DNA of 64,000 nt, taken from NCBI GenBank assembly GCA_023213395.1, contig CM041465.1, positions 96,107,741 through 96,171,740 on the forward strand, written 5' to 3'. The notes beneath the pieces are model-generated. The model was given only the letters and a program-made list of their open reading frames with translations. It ran no database searches and was not told where the DNA came from. Every line of letters begins with the position of its first letter. Positions within the stretch are counted from its first letter, which is position 1. This DNA is from Cycas panzhihuaensis (lineage: Eukaryota > Cycadophyta). Positions 1 through 12,978 of this stretch are shown piece by piece. A program made the position numbers and the translations under genes.

Positions 1-927
1 CCTACCTCCCTGTAATAGCTACATGAACATATATATGTCCTAATTATTAGGATTTATCAACTACCATCCATTATAACTCTATAATATAGGTTTATCCTCC
101 CATTCCTATCTTTTATGACAAATTCATGGTATAATATTCCTACTCATTACATATGAAACACATAATTTCTCCCAAGTTTATTGAGATATTACCTTATGAT
201 AAATTAGATTTTGGGTTGCCCTAGGAATGATTATAAATCTTATCTCCTTGCCTAAATTTTAGAGGCCTAAAACTCCTTCTCAATGGCCTAGTTTTGCTTG
301 TTGTGTACCCTTTTAGCTAATTTTCCTATCCTATAAATCTTAACCATTAGTTTTCACATCACTTGGCCTTACCGATTACCTCTAATAGGGTTTTGGATTC
401 AAGTATCTTAATCATATTTTGGATTTTTTTATTCAACTCACTAAAATCCTTATGAATTCTCACTTTCTCTTATTAAATATATGGTACATACTAGAGTAAT
501 TCCATAAACTCTCTCTCACATTCATCTATTGACTCCTTCTTTACTTTAATTCATGAAAGGCCTTTATTTTCTTATCATAGTACTACTTAAAGAGAAATTT
601 CTATTTAAAATACATTATGATTTTTATCCATATTATGTTTATTTCTTAAAATTTCTATTTACATATTTCCTTTATACCTCAAGAACTCCTCTATTTTTAT
701 TTCTTTAGGGTTAATGTCTTCTTAATCCTAATAGGTTATTTATGTGTCATACCTTAGTCTCTCCATCCTCTATCTAAAATAATTAGCTTGATGTTCCTAT
801 ACTTGCAGTTTAACTTGGCAACCTATTAAGCTACTAGTTTGTGAAGCCCTAATAATAATCCCTCAATACATAAACAAATGGAATCCTATCAATACTTTGT
901 TATTACTATAACTCATAAGACCCTAGC
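1..927. other. Unassigned AT-rich DNA
   Basis: AT-rich sequence with stops in all frames. I recognise no coding domain, RNA gene or terminal repeat. Frequent CTAATA and CCTAG-like strings and the near absence of CpG suggest long-decayed transposon DNA, but no family can be named. Confidence 0.5.
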
Positions 928-1112
928 AGTAACCTCTTAATATTATAATTTTTAAATTTTAAAAAGTAACTCATTAATATTATAATTTCTAAATTTTGGA
1001 TAGTAACTTGTCAATATCATAATTTTTTAAATATGGGCAACAATATTTCAATGTCATAAGTTATGAAACTCTTGTATCATTCTATCAATTATTATAATTT
1101 GTGAAAACTTAG
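928..1112. repeat. 37-bp tandem repeat, about five units
   Basis: Units begin at about 928, 965, 1002, 1039 and 1076, a constant 37-bp step. The first three start with AGTAAC and share a TATTATAATTT core; the last two are more diverged but keep the register and the ATAATT or ATAAGTT core. The array is short and AT-rich, a decayed minisatellite. No coding or RNA function is evident. Confidence 0.75.
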
Positions 1113-2128
1113 CAACAACTGGTCTAGTTTTAGTCTTAGTAATTTTGTCAAATTCTTAGTAGGTTTCTAGCCTTAATGCTAGAAAATCTAATAAACCCTC
1201 TAATAGTTAAATAAATTCTAAGCCTACAAGCTTTAAATTAAGTTTTGAACCAAACCTTGATGGATCCTTTACAAGCTTCTAAAGTTGAAACCCCCTTATT
1301 AATTTCTTTGCTAGTATATACACTTTGATTTTGGCCACTCTAATAAACTCTTAGTAGCTTTCAAGCTTAATTACTCTAATGAATTTGACTTCTTTCAACT
1401 TGACTATTCTGATATGATTTATTCTTTTTGTAAGCTTCCAAACTTAGATATGATACCACAACTATCACAACTCTTCTATGCATACAAAGCTCATGACAAA
1501 TACCATGATGGAAACCTAACTTAGTTACTCAATAAGGAAAGTACCAAGTTGCCCAAAACTTGAATTTGTGAAAGCTTAGATTAAATATTACAATTTTAAT
1601 AGAAACACATATCCATTAGATGTGAAAAACTCAAGTGAATAGGGATTCTTATGTATTTGAAATAGATTTTCTTCTATCCATCATAATATAAATAATAAAA
1701 CACAAGAGAACATAGGTTTACATTCTTCAAATAGGATAAAATAAAAGAGATAAATTAAGGGGAAGATCTAATTATATTATTATAAAGAGATTCATTGCCT
1801 AACTAATCACAATCCTAAAGAGGAAAGTGCCCCCAAGCTAGAGCACATGATATGAGAATTAGACTACTAGTGATTCACTCTTTACTCAAGCCCCAAATAT
1901 CCCTTTTTAAAAGTCCTCTTTAAAAATATTTTTACCATTAGTTACTATTATAATATTTACACTCACTATTATAATATCTTGTACCTTTACACTCTTCTTA
2001 TCCTTTGAACCAAATCAAAGAATACCATTCAACACATGGCTCACTATTAAAGCAATCTCATTAGACTTTCTCATTGTGCAACTATGTCTCTCATACCATG
2101 CTAACAATTATAAATTATGATAATCAAT
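1113..2128. other. Unassigned AT-rich DNA
   Basis: No open frame of note and no motif I recognise. The composition matches the flanking decayed sequence. Confidence 0.5.
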
Positions 2129-2600
2129 GCATAAGGGACTCACTCACTTAACCTTCATATATAAAAATAATTAGAGCATGGAGGACTTAGCTTAATCCTA
2201 TCTAAGTGATAATATCTAGAGCATAGGGGACTCAACTTAACCTAATATTAGTATAAATCCTTCACAATAATAATAGCTAGAGTATAGGGTACTTAACTCA
2301 ACCCTATCTCAGCCTATAAATTTTACACCCATAAGATAATCCAAGGAGATTGAGATAGTAGATCAATCACATGTACATGTCATTAACCAATCTAATTATT
2401 TCATGGGAAGATAGTGTTCACTAAGATAAATATAGAGGATTCACTAAACTCTAGTAATAGAAATAAGGATTCACTACGCTCAAGTTCCTTCTTAACACTG
2501 ATATTTAGTGCATAGGAGGCTCACTTAACCTTTATGTGCAAGAAATAGCCAAATCATAGAAGACTCAAGTCAACCCTATCTTAGAATCCTTTAGATAAAC
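2129..2600. repeat. Imperfect 45-61 bp tandem array
   Basis: A motif close to GCATAGGGGACTCACTTAACC recurs at about 2129, 2176, 2221, 2282, 2510 and 2554, with more diverged traces near 2440 and 2466. Spacing is 44-61 bp where units are adjacent. It is an old, irregular tandem array between AT-rich spacers. Confidence 0.6.
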
Positions 2601-3208
2601 TTCCCTAGAAGTGTTTAACTAAGTTATAATGGCTTAAATAGACTAAGCAATAGATGTCCAATAACTAAGCTTTAACTAAACAATTTTTTAGCCATCTTTC
2701 TTTAATTTTGTAGTATTTTCATGAAGAAAAATGAACTTTATCCAAAGTAGTTTTCCTATAAATAAAGAGTATGCTTTTCTTCCTTTGTCCCATAGTACTT
2801 CTTAGTGAAATTGTATATAATTCATGATAAAATTATTAATAGATTTTAGTACTTTCCTACTACCATGTTATTAAAAACTAGTACCAAATTCTAGGTTTAA
2901 GTCTTCCAAAATTTGACTAGTTTTTAGATTGCCCCTTTATAGAATCTACACTTTGCACTTTGCATCCAAAGCAAAACTCTTCTAATATCCAAACTTTTAA
3001 GAAAATTAAGAATCAAAAGTTATCTTCCCTTCTCACTTCTCTAGACTATACTCCCTTCCCTACATGATTTAGTTCTATCATTCTTTCCATTAAATCTAGT
3101 GGAGGTTATGGGCTTTAGTGCCTTAGAATAATTCACATAATAAATGCCATAAATACTCCTAGTTGCTATTGTCTTAAATAACTATTAACTACCCAACACT
3201 TTTATTTT
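2601..3208. other. Unassigned AT-rich DNA
   Basis: Nothing recognisable. The five bases directly after it (3209-3213, caaag) are the left copy of the target duplication of the solo LTR that follows. Confidence 0.5.
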
Positions 3209-3213
3209 CAAAG

Positions 3214-3650
3214 TGTTAGGATTATTAATGTTACTTTATGTTATTTCTAATGTCTTATTTAGTCACATATGTAATTTATTATTTAAGTGATTCTAATGTT
3301 TGATGTTTAGAAGTTAATTCAATATTATGTGAAAGGTCATTGAAATGCATAACCTTCAATGAACCTCTCTTGTTATTTATATCTTCTCCTAGATTCAAGA
3401 AGATGGTTCCGAGAATCTATGAGGTTGTCCAAAAGCCAGTTTCAAGATTGGTTTCATGTATGTAGAGGGTATCTTTAAGGTCCATTGTATAAGTCATTTT
3501 TTATTAATAATATTTAGATTTAGGAGGTGGTTTTTCTTCCCCGGAAGGGGTTTTCCACCTATCAATCCATGTGTACTTATGCAATGTCTTTCTCTTGTAT
3601 TTTTATTATTCCTGTGATCCAATGACATTGTACATGTGCCTATTCTCACA
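3214..3650 (+). mobile_element. Solo copia-type LTR with 5-bp target duplication
   Basis: A 437-bp LTR beginning TGTTAGG and ending CTCACA. It is flanked on both sides by caaag (3209-3213 and 3651-3655), a perfect 5-bp duplication, so this is a solo LTR left after recombination between two LTRs and not a fragment. A homologous LTR lies at 63398-63847, where a primer-site-like motif for initiator Met tRNA follows; that is why I call it copia type. No primer site or internal region follows here. The LTR sits directly beside the 5' edge of element A, which begins within about 25 bp of its end. Confidence 0.85.
3525..3560 (+). promoter_or_regulatory. LTR stem-loop (AGGTGG...CCACCT)
   Basis: AGGTGG pairs with CCACCT, and an inner CCCC pairs with GGGG around a GGAA loop, separated by T-rich internal bulges. 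The same hairpin is at 63716-63751 in the second LTR copy. A hairpin of this form with TTTTCC near the RNA 3' end is common in copia LTRs; a role in 3' end formation is my inference. Confidence 0.6.
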
Positions 3651-3659
3651 CAAAGAATG

Positions 3660-4065
3660 TCTCCTTATAGAAATATGTTGGCTTTCATCTTGGCCCTTCC
3701 TCTTTTTAATCGCCCTTTTATTTTATACACTTTGGCAACTAATGAATCTATAGGGGCCATGTTAACCTAGAAAGATGACTCCAAAACCAAGAGGGTCATC
3801 TATTTCATCAATTGTACCTTAGTGGAAATAGAGTTAAACTACTCGCTAGTCAAGAAAGAATGCTTAGTGCTAGTTTATGCTTCCAAAAAGTTTAGGAATT
3901 ATCTCTTGGGCAATATCACATATATGATTGTTTAATCCAAATCCCTTGAGATATCTTCTAATACAAATTGACTTGATAGAAAGAACTGGCAAGTGGCCAT
4001 CCTCCTTCAAGAGTATGATCTAAAGATTATCAACTAAAAATCCATGAAAAGCATGGTAGTCATAA
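3660..4065 (+). pseudogene. Element A: gypsy RNase H remnant
   Basis: The translation carries the Ty3/gypsy RNase H order LYTLATNESIGAML, VIYFI, LNYSL.KKECL and FRNYLLGN, with in-frame stops and frameshifts. It matches element C at about 22700-22970 and element E at 53085-53450. No RT is found upstream, so A is truncated on its 5' side at or near the solo LTR. In life this domain removes the RNA strand of the RNA-DNA hybrid during reverse transcription. CpG is almost absent, a sign of long methylation decay. Confidence 0.75.
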
Positions 4066-4374
4066 AACAACTAGCACATGCCCCCATACCAAACTCTCTT
4101 AAGGTTCCTTAGGGTTCTGTTTAAAGATTCCTTACCCGATAAACCTATATTAGCTCTTCATCAAACCAATGCCCATCCATTAGAAAATAGTGAATGGTAC
4201 GGCAATATAATTAACTACCTAATCCAATAATAATATCTAGCTAACACCAATAATAAGGTCAAGTTACAAGTTAGGGCCTTCACTCTATAATACTTCCTCA
4301 TAGAGAACATGTTGCATAAATGATCATTTGATGACATACTCCTTCATTATACTAACCTAAAGGAGACTAACTTA

Positions 4375-5440
4375 ATTCTTTGTGAATGCCATAATGACAT
4401 TTGAAAAGGCCACTTTAAGGGCCAATCAATGGCCCAATGTATCCTGTGTATGGGTTATTATTAGCCAACCCTATTTAAAGACACCCATGCTTATGCTCAA
4501 CATTGTCGTCAATGCCAAAAGCATGCCAATGTTATGCATCAGCCTTCTAAGATGCTACATGCAATGGTCTCTCCATGGCCTTTTTCACAATGGGGATTGG
4601 ATTTTATTGGAGCCATTACTCCACCCATCTTGCCCCAACATAAATTCATCCTAATGGCTATTGAGTATTTTACTAAATAGGCTAAAGCAATCCCCCTATC
4701 TTTGAGGACAGGCAAAACTATCACTACCTTTATATATCAATATATTATCTACCGATTTAAGGTCCCTGACGTCCTTATTATAAATAATAGAACCCTATTT
4801 TATAACAAAGAAATAGATAAGCTTTATGAGAGATTTAAGGTCTCTCATAAGACATCATCCCCTTACTACCCTCAGGCCAGTGACCAAATTAAAGCTGTCA
4901 ATAAATCCTTAATTAGTATTCTCAAAAAGACTGTTAACCAATACCCAAAATATTGGCACCTCCAGCTTTATTTGATCTTATGGCTTACTATACTTTAATT
5001 TAAATGGCTACAAGAATGACACCATTCTCCCTAGTTTATGGGTTAGAAGTGGCTTTTCCCCTAGAGGTCAAAATCCACTCCTTAGAGGTGTCCCTCAAAT
5101 GGTTTGTTTACAAGGAGTGGTAGCATCAATCCTGCCTCCTTGACCTCAAAGCCTTAGATAAGAAATGTGTAGCAGTGTACCAAGCTAATTTAGCATCTAA
5201 AGCTAAGGCACAAATGATGCATGATAAACACCTATACCCTCACCCCTTAAGTCTTAGAGACCAAGTCCTCAAATTGGAATATCTACATAATCATTTGTCC
5301 AAATTCAACCCTAAATAGATGGGCCCCTTTATATCATCAAGAGCCTTAACAATAGTGCATATAGAATCACAACGTTAGAGGGCCTTGAGTTTGACAAAGT
5401 TATAAATTGTAAATTACTAAAAATGTTCTATAGTCGACCC
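4375..5440 (+). pseudogene. Element A: integrase remnant
   Basis: Relics of a gypsy integrase in changing frames: an HHCC zinc-finger region (HCRQCQKHA near 4500), the core with WGLDFIGAITPP near 4600, VLIINNRTLF near 4780 and SSPYYPQASDQIKAVNK near 4860, then the C-terminal stretch KLEYLHNHLSKFNPK near 5275. The second catalytic aspartate, normally in TDNG, reads IINNR; the glutamate region reads DQIKA instead of GQVES. The enzyme is dead. There is no chromodomain, as expected for the Tat lineage. Confidence 0.8.
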
Positions 5441-5483
5441 CTTCTCCCTTGTTAGGAAAAAGGGGCAACTCCCCTCCACTTTG

Positions 5484-5502
5484 AAATAAGCCTAAACTAT
5501 CC
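5484..5502 (+). promoter_or_regulatory. Conserved post-integrase motif (element A copy)
   Basis: AAATAAGCCTAAACTATCC, shortly after the integrase C-terminus. Nearly the same 18-19 bases follow integrase in C (21199-21216, - strand) and F (59505-59522, - strand), and are kept in B (37725-37742, - strand) although B has lost integrase. The consensus is AAATGAGCCTAAACTACC. Conservation outside any frame suggests a cis signal; its role is unknown to me. Confidence 0.6.
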
Positions 5503-5569
5503 TTTGTTTATGATACCAAATACCCTCACAAGGGACAGGGCATGTATTCAATCTTTGTCTCATTTCTAC

Positions 5570-8500
5570 TTATTGCAAGGGATGGCAAGGCTTTCCCATG
5601 AGGATGCCAGAAGCCCCTCTAACAAGTCAAACCTTCTTTTAGTCCATCGGTAGTGGATGTTCTCCCATAAGAAATATTTCTCTACATCCACATCTGATGC
5701 CTGTACCAATCCATATCCATAGGTTGGATCAAGCCCCATGGGGGAAGATTTATTCAACCATAAATATAAGTTATCCCCTAAAAGAGCAAATAATAATAAA
5801 ACTCAACACTCTTTAAGAACCCTTGGGCTATCCATATCTATTGGGTCCTTTCCTTTTTATCACCCATGTTAGCATCTTAAGCTCCAAGAGAGCCTATTCT
5901 ATCTTCTACCTTGGGTATGAGTACCTCTATGTGAGGGCCTCCTTTCATTCCCAAGCTCTTTCCCTTATGCAGAGATAGTAACTAGGATTGCTACCCTCAC
6001 CTTGGGTGGTATGTGATCCCTTTACTTGAATGCTATATGAGATGCCTAACCATACCATGGTGATCATGTGTGTACCTAATGTGTGAGCTCCAAGCCATGG
6101 ATAAGGTAAAACAATACACCAAACATGATCTAAAGATCTCGCATACATGGATGTCCATTAGCAAGAACTAAAACTCATAACAAAAAAGGCACCAATCTGG
6201 TCCTCATCTCTATATATATAAGTATAGAATAGTGATATAATAGTATATTAGCATAATGTGCTAAAGGAAACCAAAATCCTTGTAGGGGGTGTACAACTAT
6301 CCTCTCAAATTAGGTGCATACATAGTACGGGTACCTCTTGGAGGCCTAATCTTTCCTATAACTAAAATAAATCATCATACAAAAAATCCCTAGAGCTACC
6401 TAGAGATAGTCATGGAGTGTCACCCTCAGGTTATCTTGTCCTCCATTCTGGGGTCCAGGTCCTCCCCAAGACTCCTCTTGGGTCACTATGAGGTCTAGGC
6501 CTTACTCTCCTCATCTCACATGTAGCTCTCATCCCTTGATCACTTGTGGGAAGGAGTCATCATATGTGTCCATGATGACTTGGCTACCATCTAGTCTACT
6601 AGCCTGTCATAGCATGTCTAGAGTTGATCTTGCTCCCTTCACACCTCAGCCAGTCAACTCTACATTACTTAGAGCTAATCATTCTCCCCTTGGACCTCAG
6701 ATAGTCATCTCTAGGCATCTTGGAGATGTGACTATAAGATTGCAATCCTTATATTGGCCCTTGTAGCCACCTATAGAGGCATTGCTACCACTAGAAATGC
6801 TCTCTCTCTTCTATGGGCCTCTAGCTCCCTCACCTAGACATACAATTAGTCCCTCTTTATCTAAAGACAAGCCCACTCCATCTACCTCTCATGGGCTTTT
6901 ACAACCTATATATCCCTAACCTTGAGTAGGGGAGCAAATATGGTAGTCTATAGGTACATTGACTCTAGCTCTCTAGTATCCACTATCAGAGGCTATCCCT
7001 TTGCATATACCTAAGGAAATAACTTAACCGCCACTTTATGGAGAAACTCTATTGTAATATGCTCTCCTACCAACCAAGCAATTATGTGTGTCAATAAGGA
7101 TACTAGCATGGAAATAATATTAAAAAACCCATTCAAGTAAATAATCATAAGTGAAGACTATAACTAAACGAGGAGGGGGAATACCTCTTAGAGTAGTCAA
7201 TGCCCTTGGTACCACCTCCTCTCTAATCCCTAGGACCTCCTCTCCCTTAGTGGCCATGGCTTCCTCACTAAAAGTAGCCATAGACTCATCCTCCTTAGGT
7301 TGGGTAGTTATATCTCCTCATTGGCATCATCCTCTAGCTCCATTGCTAGCTTTGTTGTAGCTTCTTCTCCCTCCTAGTCACTATCCCAATAAATAGAATA
7401 TATGGCTAGTGCATATAATCATTTAAGATTAGCAAATCTAAAGATGTGGTAGCCATCGACATACTAAACTGCTTTGGCTCTATGATACTCTTGAAATGGG
7501 AAGGCCATCAAGGGATAAGGGCATTGGCTAATATTGATTAAGGGCCTATCACTGGTCCTATTCCCCTAAAGTGATCAAAGAACTAGCACTGAAGTAGGGA
7601 GTAATAAGAGAAGTTGTTGTGTCCTACCACCTGAATATGGTCCAACTAGGCTATGATATTAGCCACTATTAGAGTGGCCTAGTCCAGCCTCTATCCCTTC
7701 TCACACCAACAGATGATCTCTATCCATCCTCTTAGAACATCTCTATAATTCTATTTCTAGGAAATCTTGAATAGAATGGTAAAAATAATGAGTTTCCTTG
7801 GTCAAGGAATATGTGCTACCATGATGGTTTGGATCACTACCCCACCGATCCTAATAGCCCCTACTATAGAAAAACCTATCTACCTCCTAATGTATTACAT
7901 CCATGTTAGATAAGACTCCCAAAATAGCTAGTGCTCCACTTGTTAAGATCCCTAAGATCCTTTGTACATCCAATGGGGTGATTATTAGGTCCCCAACTCT
8001 AGGTAGGTGGAACACGTGCCCCTGTGATCCTATAGTGGGATATGATATTAATTAGAAGTGCCTAATTGGAGCTGTACTATTATGATGCAATAACTTTGAG
8101 TAACCCACATTGCCTTAAGATGCCATAGTCCTAGTTGGTCATTAGCTCTACTAAAGCCAACATCGGTGCCTTAATGTTTTTATAGTTATCCACTACCATA
8201 ACTACCTATAATCTAACCAAGATACCATTGATTAGTTACCTACTAGTTAATAGGAGAAACCCCTCACTCAGATGAGTAAAAATAGATAATTTTTTAGTAA
8301 ATTTTTTTTTTTAAATATTAATCTAGCTGTGTACCACATAAAAGTTTATAGTACTACAAATAAATAGGCAGTCTTCAGTCTCCATCCCGTAGTTTTTCCT
8401 ATGGTATCATAGAAAACTCTGTGGTACCAAACATCTCTACCCTAAAAACAAAATGTTAACTCTAAACTACCTATGTTTGGACCTAAAGTAGGTCCATTAG

Positions 8501-9100
8501 GATTAGGGCACCCAAACACCCCAGTCCAACCTCTTAAAGGACCACAAATGGGTCATATTAAGCCCTAATATCCTAAAATAGGAACTACTTATCTACCAAA
8601 AAATATAAAGACAAAAACAAGAAAAAAATAATCTCAAAGTTAGGTTCCACTTATTGAGTCCACCTTTTCTATTGCCATGACATCTTCCAGATCTTGAAGA
8701 CTCCTCCCATATGATTATCTAGTAACTAGATCTCTCTTAGTAAGCATGTAAAGGCAAGGGAAATTGAGGGTGGCAGAGGGATTCTCTAACAAAATCAAAT
8801 GAGTAATGATGAAAATGAATTCTAGATTCTCCACCAACCTATTTTTATTCAACCTCCTTTGGTAGGCTCCCCAAAGATCTTTGCTCATTTTCCACTTTGA
8901 TGGAGCCATTAAGTCATTATTTTTGGGACCATTCCTATGTGCTTAAGGACCCAAGTCCTTTTTGACTCCTCGACATTATTTTTCTCACCATTTTATATGT
9001 AATATTGATGGTTTCTACCTTTCTCTAAGGTGGCCTTTACCCCTAAACACACTTGTTTAAAACCTTGTTAGTGCTTATACTCCTTACGTCTATATCAATG
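5570..9100 (-). pseudogene. Element A: relic of the antisense plant-mobile-domain gene
   Basis: Read on the - strand, opposite to the element, this is a decayed copy of the antisense gene seen in C at 18632-20542. The clearest block is near 7900-8020, where the translation gives VFHLPRVGDLIITPLDVQRI, the core of the plant mobile domain; an exon-3 relic lies near 6480-6770. It collinearly matches E at 54662-58725. Stops in all frames; no product is possible. The matching intron 1 position carries a GGTACC-centred motif at 8414-8432. Confidence 0.65.
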
Positions 9101-9429
9101 CATTGATCTCTCATTTTATGATTATATTAGCCCTTTTACATTGCCTAGCAAAATCTCACTTTCTTTTCCAAGATTTCTATTAGGTTTTCAATAAACCTTG
9201 AGCTTGATCGATAATTTCTTTGTACCATAATCTCTCCCTCCCATAGAGAAAATCCTTCGTGAGCCTCATTGCCTAGCTATAGGTCTCTCATGTCTTGTTG
9301 TTGAGTGGTTTTTGTGCTATTTTGACCTTTAGGACTCATCTCTCTTCACTCGAGTTTCTTTTCTCTTTGCATTTTCCCCCTATCAAGGGGCAATATTTAT
9401 TTATCTTTTGAAGTCACAGCCATTTTTCT

Positions 9430-9830
9430 TCTCTATGGCCTTACTCATCTACACTAATGGAGGCAACCATAACAACCCAGGGCCCTCTACTATAGCCTAT
9501 ATCATCCATGATCCTTCTAGGCACACCCTTATACATTCTAGGATGTATTTACCTAAATCCATAAATAATAAAGTAGAGTATATGACCATCATTCAAGACT
9601 TTAACTAATGTGATTTATCTCCATGGTGGCCCCATTATCTTGCATTATAACTTCTAGATCATAGTATCTCAGTTGACCCAGGTCTATCAAGTGCTTTACC
9701 ATAGGTTGAGGTCTTTAGCTATGATAGCTAGATCCTTATTAGCTCATTCTCCTCAATTAACATCTAATATATCCCTCATGACCAAAATGTTGAAGTTGAT
9801 AGCCTAGTTAATCTCATCCTTGAGCATTAC
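9430..9830 (+). pseudogene. Element A: second (archaeal-type) RNase H relic
   Basis: On the sense strand the frame gives LIYTNGGNHNNPGPSTIAYI, then INNKVEYMTIIQ, and in a shifted frame INI.YIPHDQNVEVDSLVNL. This is the archaeal-type RNase H pattern (TDG..RGNPGP, NNEAEY, HIPR..N..AD). The first catalytic Asp has become Asn and NNEAEY has become NNKVEY, so it is inactive. It lies downstream of the antisense-gene relic, as in B and C, confirming that A is a Tat-type element. Confidence 0.75.
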
Positions 9831-10335
9831 CTTTAGCTCATAGATGACTCCCTTTCGACCCAACAGGTTACCCATTAAAAAGGACCTTATGGATACTCCC
9901 CCTTTCTTCCTTCACCTCTAAAAGAAACTACTAACAAGGTAAAACTAGGGTGACTAAGACCTCCATCCACCTAGCTCTTGCCTTTTATAAGTATAACGAG
10001 GCATCCCCCCATCTCCCTAAAGGTTTACTTAGGTTTTAAAACCCTATTTTAGGGTCATGCCACTGACTTGGTATATTACTAGGACATCCCCCTTGGTTGA
10101 TACCTTTCCTTTTCACCTGCACATGCTTAGGATTCACTACCATACACCTTGGGATTAATTTGGTTATGCATATGTCTCCCTCCTTAGCTTGTACCTCTTG
10201 ATCATACACCTGTTGCAACACTCATTGCCTCTTTATGACCCACACATATTTGACTCCTAATTATTATTCATATTAATAGCATTTATATTGGTAGCATTCA
10301 CCATCAGTATAGCTTTAGAGTGATGAGGTTTTGTT
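9831..10335. other. Element A: spacer between RNase H and polypurine tract
   Basis: No recognised domain. By position it corresponds to C at about 16640-17050. Confidence 0.4.
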
Positions 10336-10348
10336 GCCAAGGGGGTAG
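10336..10348 (+). promoter_or_regulatory. Element A polypurine tract
   Basis: GCCAAGGGGGTAG directly precedes the LTR start TATTTCC. Element C has the same tract (GCCAAGGGGGCAG, - strand) directly before TGTTTCC. It is the plus-strand primer for reverse transcription. Confidence 0.75.
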
Positions 10349-12424
10349 TATTTCCCAAATATTGAGAGTGGATCAGGAGATGATGATACACAGGTAAGTG
10401 AAGGTATGTATCTCTTCCTCCACTTTCAATTTTAGAGTTATATTATTGAGTTTAGGATGATGATTTGATGCATGTTTAAGGCTTTCTTGGTTTGCTTATC
10501 TCCTCTTTTACTAGTGATGATCAGGACTCTAATCTAATGGCCTCTAGAGCCTTCTATCGTGGCTTAACAATTGGTGAGGTGACCCTTATGCTATCCCTAT
10601 AACTCTATTTTTGCCAGTTTTTCAATCCATGGCTACTTATTTCATTTAATTTTCCACTTTGGATATATGTGGCATGTTGTTTAGTGACCATAGGATTAGT
10701 CTATAGGAGCTAAAAGTGATGAAATAAAGCATTGAGATTAGTTTTTGATAAGATGTTACAATACCATGTTGATTTTTGTTGGCAATAGTGGTATAACAAA
10801 GTGTTTATAGTATCACAAATAAGTTCATGGTATAGCAAAGCACTTCACAATATGACTATTACAATAGTCAGTCATAGCTAACAACATTCAAATTACATAA
10901 TTAATATCTCCCTACCAGGCCTAGCAGTTCATGGTAGGCCCAAGTCAATACACAATGGTCTAAGGAGGCCTCTTAATTCACCAAACTACTATTTTTTTAA
11001 TTTATTTAGAGTGGATTCATTTGAATGAAAACATAGTAGTCCATGGTTTTCTGGTGATGGTTTCTCACATAAAATTATCATCCAAACACCTTCAATTCTC
11101 TTATAAAACCCTTCATTTTTTATAGGGGATGGTTCTATGAGTTGTATTCCTTCATGAACTAAGATCACTTTCCATTTTTTAGGTTCAAATTTCATATATT
11201 CACATGCTTAGTTAGGCTTGGTTCACATGCCCATTCTTGGTTGAACTTGGTAGAGATCCTCATTCTTAATTTAGATTCACACTATCTTGGCTTTATTTTC
11301 TTATTCTTGAGACTCAACACCTTGGATTACTATCATCCTTGGCATAATTTTCTCAAGGATTGATGAGATTTGCTTTATTTAACTTTGAGCACTAAGCAAT
11401 TTCCATTATTTCATTGGAGGAGGACTTGGAAGGAGGCATTAGCAATCTCAGAGAGGATTGATGAGGTTCATTTGTATAACTATCAACTTCAACTCACTCC
11501 ACACACTTGGGTAATCCCCCTCCTTGATGCATGGTGTTAGATCTTCCTTATACAGACTCTTTATACTCCATTTTGGGCCATGTTACCATATGTTATAATG
11601 ATTTTACTCTAATAATTACTTAGATGTTCCTTGTTGCTATATTTCTATCTTTTCTTCATTGATTGTTTGTCAAGTTACATTGATTTTGGAAGGTTTCCCT
11701 TGGCTTAACTAAAGAAACCACCTATAATGAGGAGGCTAATAGCATCTTGAGGCACTCGTCACCCCTATTTCCTATATTTCACACTTTATTTCACTTTATC
11801 TCTTTATGATGAATGTACATAGTTATATATAGTGCATGCATTCCCTTAGTAGTGTATAGAAAGTAGTGTTATAAACTATATTATAACTATTATTAGTTTG
11901 GGTGACTTCCTAACTTATATACAAGGTAGAGACCAAAGCTTTCCAAGGAGTTAAAAAAAACCTAATAGAGGATCACATCTTCTAAGGTGAGCTCTCCCTT
12001 CTCATTTCATTTACTTCTTAGCATTGTTAATTTCTACTATTTGTATTATATTGCTAGTTTGATTTGGGGCAGGTAAGTGGAACCTCTTACCTTATAATAT
12101 CATAGCATAAGAGAGGCTACAAGGCGATGTTAAGGAAAGATATTCTTACTGATTACTTCTATTGTAGTTATTCCCTCCATCGTTTTCCTTATTTGCCTTC
12201 TTGCATTACGTTGGTTTCATCTCTTTTGTTATATATATTCACTACCCCCCTTATTTCCTTTTTTTTAAGGAAAGTGAAGAAAAGAGGGAAAAGAGAGAGT
12301 AAAGAAAGAAGGAGAGAGAGGGTTGTATAATTCTATTATTCTTTAAATCCCCCCTTTTTCCTCCATTCCTCCTTATTTTGATTTGAAACGATTACAAAAG
12401 GAAAAGAAAAAGGATAAAAGAGAG

Positions 12425-12479
<55 letters not shown>

Positions 12480-12978
12480 TTGATATTTCTTGTATATCAC
12501 TTTCTTTTGCACTACTTGGTTGTTGTTTTTTTTTTGTAATAGGTATATGAACAACCTATATTAAGAAAGAACCTTAAGTAGAATATTTAACTACCTCCTA
12601 GCTCAACATAAAGTAAAAGAATAATCCAAACCCTATAACCTTCTTCATCTATCCTCTCTACCATACCCCCTACCTATAAGGAGATCTTCCAAACCACCTT
12701 CCATAAGAGGATAGGAGAAGCCTTGCTGAGGCAACCTGATAACCTAAGGAAGCCAAGCCACCCATATCTCAAAGACTTATCACCCAAAAAACTTAAGACC
12801 TTACATGTGAAAAGGGGAACACACATCATGCAAGTCCCAAAGTTAAGCCCAAGTGGTGCACAGACACCCTTCTTAGGTAAATGAGAGCTTCGTTGTGCTT
12901 CTTTAGGTCCTTACACCCTAGGCCTATCACTCATAGGTGCATGGTTGACTCTTGTTACCCCTAGTAGGTACACTTCTA
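10349..12978 (+). mobile_element. Element A 3' LTR
   Basis: About 2.63 kb. It starts directly after the polypurine tract with TATTTCC and ends near CTTCTA, placed by alignment with the 5' LTR end of element E (GCTTCCA at 47727). The last ~1 kb matches E at 46735-47727, including GGTAAGTGG, a GA tract and AACCTTAAGTAG. ORFs within it are chance. No 5' LTR partner remains in the window. Confidence 0.7.
12426..12478. repeat. (GA)n microsatellite in element A LTR
   Basis: An almost pure GA run of about 53 bp. A shorter GA run is at the matching position in element E's LTR (47047-47080), so the tract belongs to this LTR family and not to a chance local expansion. Confidence 0.85.
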
